Assembly: GCA_002779825.1 (NCBI GenBank)
Contig: PEVN01000209.1
Location: forward strand, 1 to 43,964
DNA from: Armatimonadetes bacterium CG06_land_8_20_14_3_00_66_21
GTDB taxonomy: Bacteria > Armatimonadota > Abditibacteriia > CG2-30-66-41
DNA length: 43,964 bases
Direction: 5' to 3'
Shown: positions 25,950 through 35,594 of the stretch, piece after piece
Position numbering within the stretch: the stretch's first letter is position 1
Layout: every line of letters starts with the position of its first letter
Program-made: the position numbers and the translations under genes
The notes under the pieces: generated by a model
Seen by the model: the letters and a program-made list of their open reading frames with translations, nothing else
Databases searched by the model: none
What the model was told of the DNA's origin: nothing

Positions 25950-27221
25950 CTACAACTCGTCGCGTCGCACCACGGGGCCGTCGGCGAACAGCTTGAGTTG
26001 CGTGTCCTTCTCGGAGGTAACGGCCCGGCCGTACTTGCCCCCGCCGCCAGCTTGGAGACGGAGAGTACCGGATCGCGCCAGCACGATGTTTCTGGCGATC
26101 TCGCGGCCAACGACGGCTACGAGGTCGTCAGCAGAGGCCTGGTGCAGCACGGCCATTTCCGTCCCGAACCGGTTGAGCAGCCGGTTGAGAGTGACGGCGC
26201 CGACCTTCGGCACAAACTGAAGCGGCACCTGATAGTGGTACGGGCCACGGTGCGCCGGTGGCTCGGGCACGTCGAAATCCTGGATCTCCATGATGCGATC
26301 GAGCACGCCCTTGATGACGTTGGCACCCTTGCACACCGTGCATCTGGACAGAGGAGGCGGGTTCTCCTCGACTCTGTCGCAGTGGAGGCAGTACGTGCGG
26401 TGGTACTTCCCGAGCTTTGGGTCCATGCCGTAGTTGGCAACGACCGCGCGGTTCTCTTCCCGTCGCAAGGCCCTGACCAGTTCATCGAACGTCGGCTCTG
26501 CCAACAGCAGGACGTTGTATTCCCTGGCAATCTTCGGCAGTGAATGCGCGTCGGAGTTGCTAAGTAGCGCCTTGCTCTTCAGTTCGTCCAGCCGGTCAGC
26601 GAGGAACGAATCGGCACTCAGCCCCAGCTCGATGGCGGGGATCCTCTCGAAGGCGTCGCCGAACAGGTATGCCATCCGGGGCACGCAGTTGCCGTAGACG
26701 CTCTTGTGCGGGGTGAAACAGTGTGCCGGCATGAAGATCCCGCCAAGGGAGTCCGTCAAGTCCAGCAGTTGTCGCGCGGTGAGACCGCACCGCTGCGAAC
26801 TAAGATCCGAATTGGTGATAAGACCGGACAGCGTGTTGCTGAACTGAAGCAGTTGCCCCAACGAGCGGAAGTAGCTCACGTGGTGCGACGTGCCCCCGCC
26901 CACTTCGCCCGTCTCGATCTCGGACCCCAAGATGACCGTGACCGAGTCCAGGTAGCGCAGCCCGCCGCCGGGCAACTCAACCATGTCGCCGCCCCCGAGC
27001 ATGTCCTGTATGTCGCGGATCACGGCGGGCGATCCGCAGTCGATGATCCCCACCAAGTCAATGCCCTTGCGGTTGACGCATTCCCGGGCGATGTTGGCGA
27101 ACGTTAGGTCGCGTGAGGCAGTGATCTTCACTGGCTCATTGCGGGACGTGCGACCGATGTGCACGTGGCCGTCGAAGTAGAACGGGCGCAAGTTTGTGCT
27201 GCCCAGTGGCGAGTCTGGCAA
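25950..27221 (-). CDS. Endonuclease Q (EndoQ) homologue
   Basis: 423 aa. A PHP metal-dependent phosphoesterase domain (about 1-260) has FDGHVHIGR (H19, H21), GIIDCGSP, PAHCFTPHKSVYG and LLSNSDAHSL. A C-x2-C-x12-C-x2-C zinc finger follows (YCLHCDRV ... RCTVCKG). A C-terminal segment of helix-hairpin-helix type ends in VGAVTLNRLLNRFGTEMAVLHQ. This domain order is that of EndoQ, which nicks DNA 5' of deaminated bases (uracil, hypoxanthine, xanthine) and AP sites; it is known mainly from archaea and a few bacteria. The start is TTG 27221, with GAGGA 7 nt upstream. It is first of a probable operon with the GH-like and tatD-mutS2 genes. Confidence 0.85.
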   Translation of the reverse strand: MPDSPLGSTNLRPFYFDGHVHIGRTSRNEPVKITASRDLTFANIARECVNRKGIDLVGIIDCGSPAVIRDIQDMLGGGDMVELPGGGLRYLDSVTVILGSEIETGEVGGGTSHHVSYFRSLGQLLQFSNTLSGLITNSDLSSQRCGLTARQLLDLTDSLGGIFMPAHCFTPHKSVYGNCVPRMAYLFGDAFERIPAIELGLSADSFLADRLDELKSKALLSNSDAHSLPKIAREYNVLLLAEPTFDELVRALRREENRAVVANYGMDPKLGKYHRTYCLHCDRVEENPPPLSRCTVCKGANVIKGVLDRIMEIQDFDVPEPPAHRGPYHYQVPLQFVPKVGAVTLNRLLNRFGTEMAVLHQASADDLVAVVGREIARNIVLARSGTLRLQAGGGGKYGRAVTSEKDTQLKLFADGPVVRRDEL

Positions 27222-27304
27222 GCGGATGTCCTCGGTGTGGGTTGGCGAGCGACCGCAAACAGGGGCCCCAAGAGGGGGGCGTGGCGCGATCTGAACGCCT
27301 GTAG

Positions 27305-27310
27305 ATTATA
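27305..27310 (-). promoter_or_regulatory. Possible -10 for the EndoQ operon
   Basis: A perfect TATAAT on the minus strand, 84 nt upstream of the TTG start. No -35 stands at the right distance, so this is a candidate only. Confidence 0.35.
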
Positions 27311-27693
27311 GCGGAGACGGTCTCCTTGGAGGCCTCGATTCCCGCTCTGTGCCCCGACCTCTCCACCAGCAGACAACTGGCCGCGCCCTGCATTCGCAGG
27401 TGACAGAGCAGCCCGCACCCGCCGACGCAACGCGGGTCGTGACGCCAGTGGGCGGAAACGTTGCAGCAGTTGCCACTCGGGTCCAGTTGAGCGGGACCCG
27501 ATGCTGCCACGCAATTGATGGCGCGCGCGGGCCCCAAATGACCTGCATCCCTGTTCAGCAGCGGCCCAGACCGACCCAAGGTGTCAATCTGTCGTTGAGA
27601 CCGCCGACTTTTCTTCCGGCAGGAAGGAACGCGCGTGTCAGCGTGGAACTCTAAACAAATCGCCAGGGGTGGAAGTCCCAATCACGCAGAGGA

Positions 27694-27951
27694 GTGGTCC
27701 GCATCCCTCAGCTACAACTGGTCATCGTCAGTGATTTCATCGCACTCAGGTCCGACACGTGGCATCGGCAGATCGATCTGCTGGGTACGCCACGTAAGGA
27801 TGCTGAGCAGAAGATGATGGCGGAGGCGGCGTTGCTGAAGGCGGCCGGGTGGCGCGTCTTGGACGAGAGGGAGGAGTGCCGACGGCACCGCCAGTCCGTC
27901 CGGCAGTCCAAGACCCCACGTTGGACGAACGCAGGTCCTCGGCCCGCGTAG
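27694..27951 (+). CDS. Small hypothetical protein, doubtful
   Basis: 85 codons from GTG 27694. The middle stretch (DLLGTPRKDAEQKMMAEAAL, then LKAAGWRVLD) looks like an amphipathic helix, and third codon positions are mostly G or C, as in neighbouring genes. The GTG follows AGAGGA without spacing, which is poor for a start. I recognise no family. The C-terminal 30 residues are basic and low in structure. It may be a gene remnant. Confidence 0.2.
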   Translation: MVRIPQLQLVIVSDFIALRSDTWHRQIDLLGTPRKDAEQKMMAEAALLKAAGWRVLDEREECRRHRQSVRQSKTPRWTNAGPRPA

Positions 27952-28143
27952 TCCAGCGAGAGCGCCCTGCGCCCTCGCAGCCCGTTGGCCGCTGGCGCTG
28001 GCCGGTCTCATCTCCTGTCGGTCATGTTGGGTCACCGTTCTGCTGTGCGCACGTCTTCTCCTTCGGCAGGATTGTTGAATGAAGGACCAGTGCGTCGCCT
28101 GGACAGAGGGTCTCAAGCACCGGGCGCCTGAAACAAGGAGTGA

Positions 28144-29166
<1,023 letters not shown>

Positions 29167-29198
29167 GGCGTCGTAGCAGGCAGCGGTTCAGAGAAGCA

Positions 29199-29230
29199 AG
29201 CGGCCCCGCCGTCCGGCGGGGCCGCTCTTC
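29199..29230 (+). terminator. Rho-independent terminator of gap
   Basis: AGCGGCCCCGCC (29199-29210) pairs perfectly with 29215-29226 over 12 bp with a 4-nt loop, then CTTCGTT. It stands 32 nt after the stop. The T-tract is weak, but the stem is very stable. Confidence 0.75.
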
Positions 29231-29240
29231 GTTGGTGAAG

Positions 29241-29351
29241 GCGCAAGCCCATCCGAGCCGCGACCGTGAGGGAGCGCATGACAGGCTGACTTAGTCCGCG
29301 ACGACGACGGCTTACGCGCTCCCTCACGGTCGCGGCTCGGATGGGCAGCGC
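29241..29351. repeat. Large palindromic element, 31-bp perfect arms
   Basis: Bases 29247-29277 and 29316-29346 are exact reverse complements (31 bp), enclosing 38 nt. After a short mismatch (AA against A), another 4 bp (GCGC) extend the arms outward to 29241 and 29351. The arm contains CCGCGACCGTGAGGGAGCGC. It sits between two convergent genes. It looks like a mobile palindromic (REP/MITE-like) unit rather than a terminator, because no T-run follows. Confidence 0.8.
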
Positions 29352-29409
29352 GTTTTCGAGGGAGGGGCTGGAAGGCTGGAAGAGCAGAAGGCTCAGGGAC
29401 CCAGTCGCG

Positions 29410-31473
29410 CTATCGGTAGCGGCGCCCGTACACCTCCCCATGCACTCGCCTCGCCGCCGCAACCAGCTCGGGGTACGGCGTATCTGTCACGTCCAGGAAG
29501 CCGATGTTGTAGTTCTCGCCGTCGAACCAGCGCCCGGTAATCGGTTCGTCGACGAACTGGAACCAGTGGCAGCCGACGAACGCGGGGCAGTCGGCGACGG
29601 CGCGGACATAGTCGGCGTAGCACTGGGCACGCTCGGCCTGGTCCTGGGTCGCCACGAGCCCGGTGTGGAACATCCCGCGGTCCAGTGCGCCGAAGTGGAA
29701 CTCACCGATGATGACCGGCTTGCCCAAATCGTTGCTGCCGGTGTACTTCGTGCAGTCGATCTGGCGCTCGTAGCGGTTGAAGCTGACCACATCGGCAGCG
29801 GCCGCGCAGGCGCGGACGGCGTTGGGCGGCGCTGAGGAGAACCGACAGCCGAGGTAGAGCTGGTTCGGCGCGTGCTTCTTTAGCGCTTGATTGATGGTGT
29901 CGAAGTAGCGGAGCGCGAAGGCGTACTCGAACCCGTCGAGGTCCCGCTTGCAGGCCTCGTTCTCGCTCCCTGGGGCGCGCAGGGCCTCCCAGTCCGCAGC
30001 GTCCGTGCCCCAGGCGTCGTTGAGCTTCGCAATGGTCTCGTAGGCCCGACGCAGACGGTCGACCAGAGCGAGGCGGCACGGCTGCTCAACGGGGCTCGCC
30101 AGCGTGCCTTTGCGCACGGTCTCCCACGAGATCTCGTTGTCGACGAAGTAGCCGAGACAGAGCGGGTTGGCGGCCCAAGGCTTTGCGCCGCCGGCGATGG
30201 ACCTCTCGACAGCCTCGGCGAATGACGGGGCGAACACGTCCTTCATCCGTCCCCAGTACCCGCGCGCCCCCTCGATCTCACGCACCGTTCCTCCGATGCC
30301 GAGGCTGACCACGAACGGCAGCGTGCTGTTCTGCAGCACGTCGGCCTGGGACCAGTTGGCGACCGTATTGAACCCCCAGTTCCTCAGGCGGTGGTAAACG
30401 CTATCGCGCCACTGCTCCTGCCATCGGTCACCGTACTTGCGGATCAGGTTCGCGCAGTAGAACCCGAAGGTGGTCCCCTTGCCGCCAATCGTGTCCGCCA
30501 TGCTGTGCGCCCCGGACACTTGGGAGAACAGCCCCTTGTAAGGCTCCTCGTCCCGCCCGGGCAGCCACTCGAACCAGCTTTCGCGGTCTTCGACGAACGT
30601 CCGTTCCCACGTGCCGACGCAATCGACGCCGACAGAGAAGAACAGATGCCCCTCGGGCGTGACGAGCCACCACTTGCCGTCCACCTGCTCGGTGCGGAAC
30701 CAGCCGGTGGCTTCCAGCTTCGGCCCCTCGGTCCACCCGCCGTACTGGTCGCGATCCGGCAGTTGAGGGGCGTCCTGCCACGCCCGTTCCTCGGCCTGGC
30801 GGCGCGTCTGAAGGGAGGCTTCGTCCTTCAGCTTGCCCGGCCAATCGTCGTGCTTGCATTGGCCGAAACGGTCGACGAACGGCATTGGGACCAGCTTGCT
30901 CAGGTCGCCGCCGCGGCCGAACAGACGCGCGGCCTTCAGCAGGAGCGTATGCGGCTTGCCCGGCTGCGGCAGGAACACCTGGAAGGCAGTGATTCTCGAT
31001 GGGTCGAGCGCTGGCCCTGTGGGCACCGGGCCGAGAATCGGCACGCCTCGCATTCCCCAGAACCCTTCCGTGTCTTTGGTGCCGAAGCGGCACTCCACCG
31101 TCGCGTCTCCACCGGGCGGCACCATTCCGGTGGCGGTCTTGCAGTTGGTCAACCCGTCTCCGCCAGCGTTGTCCACGCGCATACAGACGGTGACGGTTTC
31201 CGTAGTCGGGTTGTGGAGATCAACTGCGAGCCCAGCCGACGTGCTCCAATCCCACACGCCTTCCTGCGGAGTGAAGAAAACGTTCGGCCAGTCTGTCACC
31301 AGGAAGTCAACTTTCATGGCCGACTGCCCGTCGTGCGTGACGAGTACCGCCTTGGTGTGGTTCTGCTGCATCTGCGCAGGCAGCTTCCCCTCCGCGAACA
31401 ACAGGACTTGGTCTTCCTCAGCCATTGCCACGCCTCCGACCACCAGCGAGATCACTGCCATTGCCATCAGCAT
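29410..31473 (-). CDS. GH50-like beta-agarase family glycoside hydrolase, secreted
   Basis: 687 aa. The signal peptide MLMAMAVISLVVGGVAMA is followed by a beta-rich N-terminal module (about 20-200). The catalytic barrel opens with TEQVDGKWWLVTPEGHLFFSVGVDCV, a hallmark of GH50/agarase-type enzymes. Likely catalytic acids: E447 (FVDNEISWE, acid/base) and E591 (VIIGEFHFGA, nucleophile). GH50 enzymes cut agarose; relatives in land and freshwater bacteria may act on other beta-galactans, so the substrate is open. AAGGAG lies 9 nt upstream of ATG 31473; the longer upstream frame has no signal peptide logic. It lies 136 nt downstream of the lipoprotein gene on the same strand. Confidence 0.78.
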   Translation of the reverse strand: MLMAMAVISLVVGGVAMAEEDQVLLFAEGKLPAQMQQNHTKAVLVTHDGQSAMKVDFLVTDWPNVFFTPQEGVWDWSTSAGLAVDLHNPTTETVTVCMRVDNAGGDGLTNCKTATGMVPPGGDATVECRFGTKDTEGFWGMRGVPILGPVPTGPALDPSRITAFQVFLPQPGKPHTLLLKAARLFGRGGDLSKLVPMPFVDRFGQCKHDDWPGKLKDEASLQTRRQAEERAWQDAPQLPDRDQYGGWTEGPKLEATGWFRTEQVDGKWWLVTPEGHLFFSVGVDCVGTWERTFVEDRESWFEWLPGRDEEPYKGLFSQVSGAHSMADTIGGKGTTFGFYCANLIRKYGDRWQEQWRDSVYHRLRNWGFNTVANWSQADVLQNSTLPFVVSLGIGGTVREIEGARGYWGRMKDVFAPSFAEAVERSIAGGAKPWAANPLCLGYFVDNEISWETVRKGTLASPVEQPCRLALVDRLRRAYETIAKLNDAWGTDAADWEALRAPGSENEACKRDLDGFEYAFALRYFDTINQALKKHAPNQLYLGCRFSSAPPNAVRACAAAADVVSFNRYERQIDCTKYTGSNDLGKPVIIGEFHFGALDRGMFHTGLVATQDQAERAQCYADYVRAVADCPAFVGCHWFQFVDEPITGRWFDGENYNIGFLDVTDTPYPELVAAARRVHGEVYGRRYR

Positions 31474-31609
31474 TGTTACGTACTCCTTGGGACGATCGCG
31501 AGCACCGACCGGCTGTCCAACTCGTCTGACGCAGCGGGTGCCAGGCAAGTGTCTGAGGGTAGCACGAAAGGCGAACCGGCGCCACGCGAACATGCGGACA
31601 GCGATCGCC

Positions 31610-32128
31610 TCAGTGCGCGGAGTCAGCCACAACCGGCTTGATCAAGTGCTCATACGCCCCACGGTCTTCCGCGTCGGCAGTGCCCGGCGCTTCGCTGACG
31701 CTTCGGCTCTTCGTGGCTGGCACTGTGACGAACATTGCCACCTCCGACTCCGGAGCCGCTTCGACCTCGACGAAGTACACGCTCTCGGGGTCGAGGCTCC
31801 CCACCGGGTCCAGTTCCCATACGTAGCCGGTACCCACCTGCTTGAGCTCGGTCTTGACGGACTCCTTCTTGCTCGTGTCGAGCTTCACCTTCTTGAGGGA
31901 GGCCACAAACTCAGCAGGTGGGTTGTAGCCGGTGTGCCAGTAGATCCGGCAGCGGACACCGGTGTCCGTGTTGAGCGTGTGGTCTGCGGGAACGAAATCC
32001 ACCCCTTGCAGACTTCCCGTGGTACCGACTGCAACCGTGTGGCTGCTCTGCCCGCCGCACCCCAGCAGATACAGAAAGGGCAAACAAGCCATCACTGCGA
32101 TCCCGCTCCTGATCGGTCGTTTGTGCAC
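31610..32128 (-). CDS. Lipoprotein of unknown function
   Basis: 172 aa from GTG 32128, which has GGGAGGTG 6 nt upstream. The N-terminus (VHKRPIRSGIAVMACLPFLYLLGCGG) is a lipoprotein signal with the lipobox LLGC, so it is membrane-anchored through the cysteine. The mature part looks like one Ig/fibronectin-like beta domain (VRCRIYWHTGYNPP ... YVWELDPVGSLDPESVYFVEVEA ... MFVTV), then a charged tail. It is divergent from the uroporphyrinogen-decarboxylase-like gene and upstream of the GH50-like gene, so it may help bind or process the same polysaccharide. I recognise no named family. Confidence 0.7.
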   Translation of the reverse strand: MHKRPIRSGIAVMACLPFLYLLGCGGQSSHTVAVGTTGSLQGVDFVPADHTLNTDTGVRCRIYWHTGYNPPAEFVASLKKVKLDTSKKESVKTELKQVGTGYVWELDPVGSLDPESVYFVEVEAAPESEVAMFVTVPATKSRSVSEAPGTADAEDRGAYEHLIKPVVADSAH

Positions 32129-32343
32129 AGAGAACACCTCCCACAGGAGTACCTGGATGTTGTGCTCGGCCGGACCTGTCGCCGAACTGACTGCAATTGA
32201 CGCACGCGCATGGCCACGCGCTCCCCGCTGTGAGGTCTGTATTGCCAGTGCCCTGAGAAGGAGAGTGGGTCCGCGAGCCGAAAACTCCCTGCTGAGCGAC
32301 ACCGTCCTACGTCTCTCGTTGCGTGTGCGCCCCACACCCACTC

Positions 32344-33462
32344 ATGGACACTGAACGCCACAACGCGGAAGTCGCTTCGCTCCGCGACGCCTACAGCCGT
32401 GACCAGCACTGGCGTGTGCCCGTCACGGTCGCCTTCGACGAGCAATTCCTGCTCCACCGTTGGGGCGTCTCCTTCGGCAAGTACTACCGCGACGTGCCGA
32501 CGCAGGTCGCGGTCCAACTCCGCAGCCAGCAGTGGATTCGCGAGACCATCGTGCAGGATGCCCCGAGGGGCTTGCCAGACCAGTGGCACCTCGCCGTGCC
32601 GAGTTGGACAGAGGAAAACGCGTTCTTCGGCGCCGAAGTCGCCGAGCAAGAGAACGACTACTGGTGGGGCCAGCCCTTGGTCTTGGGCAAGAGCAAGTTG
32701 CTCCGCCACCTCCACGGGCTGGACGTTGAAGAGCGCCTCCGGCAGGGCACGTGCTACCAGCAGTACGTCGAGATGAAACGCCTTGTTGACGGGATGGAGC
32801 ACTGTGGCCGCCCGGTCGTCATCGCACCCCCTCCCCTACTCTCGACCCACGGTCTCTTCACCAAGGCCGCCGAGATCCGAGGGCTGGAACAGCTCTGCGT
32901 CGACCTGCACGAGGACCCGGTGTTCGTTCGCGAGCTGTTGACAACTGTGACCGAGTTGACGATCCAGCGAATCAAGTGCTGGCAAGTGCTCTGTGGGGTC
33001 GAGAGAACGTTCCCCATGGAGGGCGGCTGGGGTCTGTGCGACGACAGCCTGCAGTTGATCTCCCGAGCGCACTACGAGGAGTTCGTGCTGCCGTGCCACC
33101 AGCGGATCTACTCGGAGATGACGACGGGAACGAGGCACATTCACCTCTGCGGGCACGTGCAACACCTGTTCAAGACGCTGCATCAAGCGCTGGCCATCAC
33201 CGTCTTCGATGGTCCGGGCACACAGGTGGATCTCCCGCGAATGATCGGCGACATCGGTGACCGGGTGACCATTCAGGCGCAGGTGTCGCACGGCCTCCTC
33301 GCCAGTTCGCGCAACGCCATCGAGTCGGCGGTTCGGCAGGTGCTGGACGAGCGGGTCAAACGGGGTGCCAGGATGACATTGCTCGGATATGCGCCGCGGG
33401 CAGCGCCGCTGGAGAACCTCCAGTTCTTCTACGAGTGCGCGAGAGCCCACGGCGTGCTGTAA
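32344..33462 (+). CDS. Uroporphyrinogen decarboxylase (URO-D) superfamily protein
   Basis: 372 aa with the URO-D/methyltransferase fold pattern: an N-terminal helix and DEQFLLHRWGVSF, EMKRLVDGMEHCGRPVVIAPPPLL, and LIHLCG-type motif H267-L-C269 (RHIHLCGHVQHL). In corrinoid methyltransferases of this superfamily (MtaA, MtbA), zinc is held by an H-x-C and a later cysteine in a G-C-x-x-P context. Here the late motif reads LLGYAPRAAP, so that cysteine is missing, although C365 lies nearby. It is therefore not a standard heme enzyme and possibly not a standard methyltransferase either. ATG 32344 is used. It is divergent from the lipoprotein gene and 101 nt before the GHL10 gene. Confidence 0.75.
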   Translation: MDTERHNAEVASLRDAYSRDQHWRVPVTVAFDEQFLLHRWGVSFGKYYRDVPTQVAVQLRSQQWIRETIVQDAPRGLPDQWHLAVPSWTEENAFFGAEVAEQENDYWWGQPLVLGKSKLLRHLHGLDVEERLRQGTCYQQYVEMKRLVDGMEHCGRPVVIAPPPLLSTHGLFTKAAEIRGLEQLCVDLHEDPVFVRELLTTVTELTIQRIKCWQVLCGVERTFPMEGGWGLCDDSLQLISRAHYEEFVLPCHQRIYSEMTTGTRHIHLCGHVQHLFKTLHQALAITVFDGPGTQVDLPRMIGDIGDRVTIQAQVSHGLLASSRNAIESAVRQVLDERVKRGARMTLLGYAPRAAPLENLQFFYECARAHGVL

Positions 33463-33563
33463 CCCGCCGACCGTTGGTACGATGGCTGGTGGTGCCAAGG
33501 CAGGACTCGGCGTGTTTCGCGGCGAAACGCATCGGCACAATGTTCTGCTGGAGGACCCAAACC

Positions 33564-35561
33564 ATGCCTTCACTCCTCATGTTGGTCGCGGTGTCGCTTG
33601 CCGCGCAGCACTGCAGCTTCGCCCAGACCCAGTCGCCTCGAATCGGCGTCTTCGACCAATCAGCCGCGGGCGGCCAGGGCGCCTCGGTGGACGGGTTGGT
33701 GCGAGGGCTCACCGATCTCGGCTACTCCGTCGACCGCATGACGGACCTTGGCACGCTGACGTTGCTCCGCTACGACATCGCGTACTTGTCGGACATGCAC
33801 AGCCCCGGGCGCGTGCAACCGGACTGGCAAACAGCCGTGCAGTCGTTCGTCGAGAGCGGCGGCGGCGTGTTGCAGACGTGGCACCACCATTTCCTCGGGC
33901 AGGTCGGCATCGGCATCCAGCGCGTCTACGGCAGCCGCGGTATGCACGTTGTGCCGGGCCACCCGGCAGTGGCCGGACTTGCCGATTTCAACGCCCGGTA
34001 TGAAGACCACATCATTGAGAAGGTCGGTCCCAACGGCACTGTTCTCCTGATGAACGACACCCAACAGCCCGTGGCCGTTGCCGGCGAACTGGGCAAGGGA
34101 AGGGTCATCAGCACGGGGTTGGCGCTGGCGATCCCCGGCGGCGGCTCTTCTGCCCCGCCCAAAGGCCCTGAAGTGCCGCTTCTCAAGGCGTTCCTGAGTT
34201 GGCTGACCCCGACCGTGCCGCGCGCAGACCGCGTCGGCCAGGTGCTGCAGACGCCGCGGCTGGAGGTCTCCCCCGCGGAAGCGCTGAGCGCCGCTGGCTT
34301 CCCTGTCGAGTTCCATGCGGCCGTTGGTTCCGCCCAACTGGCCGACGTGGTGCTCACGTGCGAGGGCGCGACAGTCTCTCCAGAGCCGGCCGCCGAGTCG
34401 CCCGATGCGCCTCCTCTGCTGAGGGCATTCCGCCTCTCGGTCACCACGGAGCCGCAACGCGAAAGGGAACAGGAATACACCGTTCGCGCTAGAGCCGGCG
34501 GCCTGTCGCTGGAACAGAAGGTGCGCGTCAACGCCGTGTACGGCACGCCGCCCAAGGAGGAGGTCCGCGGCGTGTGGTTGCACGTCGCCACAGAGAAACA
34601 CCCCCGACTGGTGATGCCCGAGCTGAAGCGACTCGGGCTCAACACGGCCGTGCTGAGAATCGCCGGCGGCACGGCCGCCTTCTATGGGTCCAAAGTGCAG
34701 CCCGACGTCCAGGACCCCTTGGCGCCTGACGGCGATTGGCTTGCGGAGACAGTCAAGTACGCCAAAGCGAATGGCATTCAGATCCATCCCTACGTCAACA
34801 ACTGCGTTGTCGAGGGACGGACCTCACCGGAATCGCTCAAGCGGCTGCGCGACGCCGGGCGCTTGCAGGAAGGCCCCGACGGCCGCCCGCTCGACTGGTT
34901 CTGCCCCTCGCAGGACCTCAACTTCGACGCCATGGAGCGGGTGATGCTGGAGATCGCGACCCAGTATGGGGTCGACGGCGTTCAGTACGACTTCATCCGC
35001 TACCCCAACGATCAGGGCTGCTTCTGCGCCAAGTGTCGAGCGCGCTTCGAGGCCGACACCGGCAAGCCCGTAGCCAATTGGCCGAAGGACGTCGTGGAGG
35101 GTGACAGGCACAGCGAGTGGATCGAGTTCCGCTGCGGACGCATCTCGGCCCTTGTTGAGCGCATCTCCACACGCCTACGCAAGGAAGCGCCGCAGGTGAA
35201 GATCAGCGCCGCCGTCTTCTGCGACTGGCCGCGATGCCGCGAGGCCGTCGGGCAGGACTGGGTCCGCTGGTGCAAGGAAGGCTGGCTCGACTTCGTCTGC
35301 CCGATGAACTACACGCTCGATGCCAAGCTGTTCGCCGACCGCTGTAAGGTTCACCGGGAGGCGCTGCCCAACGGCTTCCGGCTGATCGAGGGCATTGGCA
35401 TCGCTGCCGGTCCCGGCACCATGCACACCCCTAACGAAGTCGCGACACAGGTCGCGCTGGCTCGCAAGGCCGGTGCAGACGGGTTCCTTGGGTTTGCCTA
35501 CCAGCCAACGCACACCTCTTCGCTGTTCGCACCGCTGAACGAGTGGCTGAGGAGCGAGTAG
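33564..35561 (+). CDS. GHL10/DUF187 family glycoside-hydrolase-like protein, secreted
   Basis: 665 aa. Signal peptide MPSLLMLVAVSLAAQHCSFA. The N-terminal domain (about 25-215) is GATase/ThuA-like (RIGVFDQSAAGGQGASVDGLVRGL, ESGGGVLQTWHHH, GHPAVAGL, GRVISTGLAL). A short beta module follows (about 230-360), then the GHL10 barrel: EVRGVWLHVATEKHP, LNTAVLRIAG, WLAETVKYAKANGIQIHPYVN, YGVDGVQYDFIRYPN, SAAVFCDWP, WLDFVCPMNYT. Family members are thought to act on glycans at the surface; the specificity is unknown. ATG 33564 has GGAGG 9 nt upstream. It is convergent with the ankyrin gene. Confidence 0.82.
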   Translation: MPSLLMLVAVSLAAQHCSFAQTQSPRIGVFDQSAAGGQGASVDGLVRGLTDLGYSVDRMTDLGTLTLLRYDIAYLSDMHSPGRVQPDWQTAVQSFVESGGGVLQTWHHHFLGQVGIGIQRVYGSRGMHVVPGHPAVAGLADFNARYEDHIIEKVGPNGTVLLMNDTQQPVAVAGELGKGRVISTGLALAIPGGGSSAPPKGPEVPLLKAFLSWLTPTVPRADRVGQVLQTPRLEVSPAEALSAAGFPVEFHAAVGSAQLADVVLTCEGATVSPEPAAESPDAPPLLRAFRLSVTTEPQREREQEYTVRARAGGLSLEQKVRVNAVYGTPPKEEVRGVWLHVATEKHPRLVMPELKRLGLNTAVLRIAGGTAAFYGSKVQPDVQDPLAPDGDWLAETVKYAKANGIQIHPYVNNCVVEGRTSPESLKRLRDAGRLQEGPDGRPLDWFCPSQDLNFDAMERVMLEIATQYGVDGVQYDFIRYPNDQGCFCAKCRARFEADTGKPVANWPKDVVEGDRHSEWIEFRCGRISALVERISTRLRKEAPQVKISAAVFCDWPRCREAVGQDWVRWCKEGWLDFVCPMNYTLDAKLFADRCKVHREALPNGFRLIEGIGIAAGPGTMHTPNEVATQVALARKAGADGFLGFAYQPTHTSSLFAPLNEWLRSE

Positions 35562-35594
35562 TTGCTCCCCTATCCGCCCGACTCGCCGACACAC

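Noticed and set aside
27655-27695. A GGAAGTCC-containing patch reminiscent of group II intron domain I
   Set aside because: There is no reverse transcriptase, no domain V hairpin and no GUGYG-type 5' end nearby.
30391-31641. A 416-codon antisense frame over the GH50-like gene
   Set aside because: Its composition is R/A/P-rich with no motif; the sense frame has a signal peptide and catalytic motifs.
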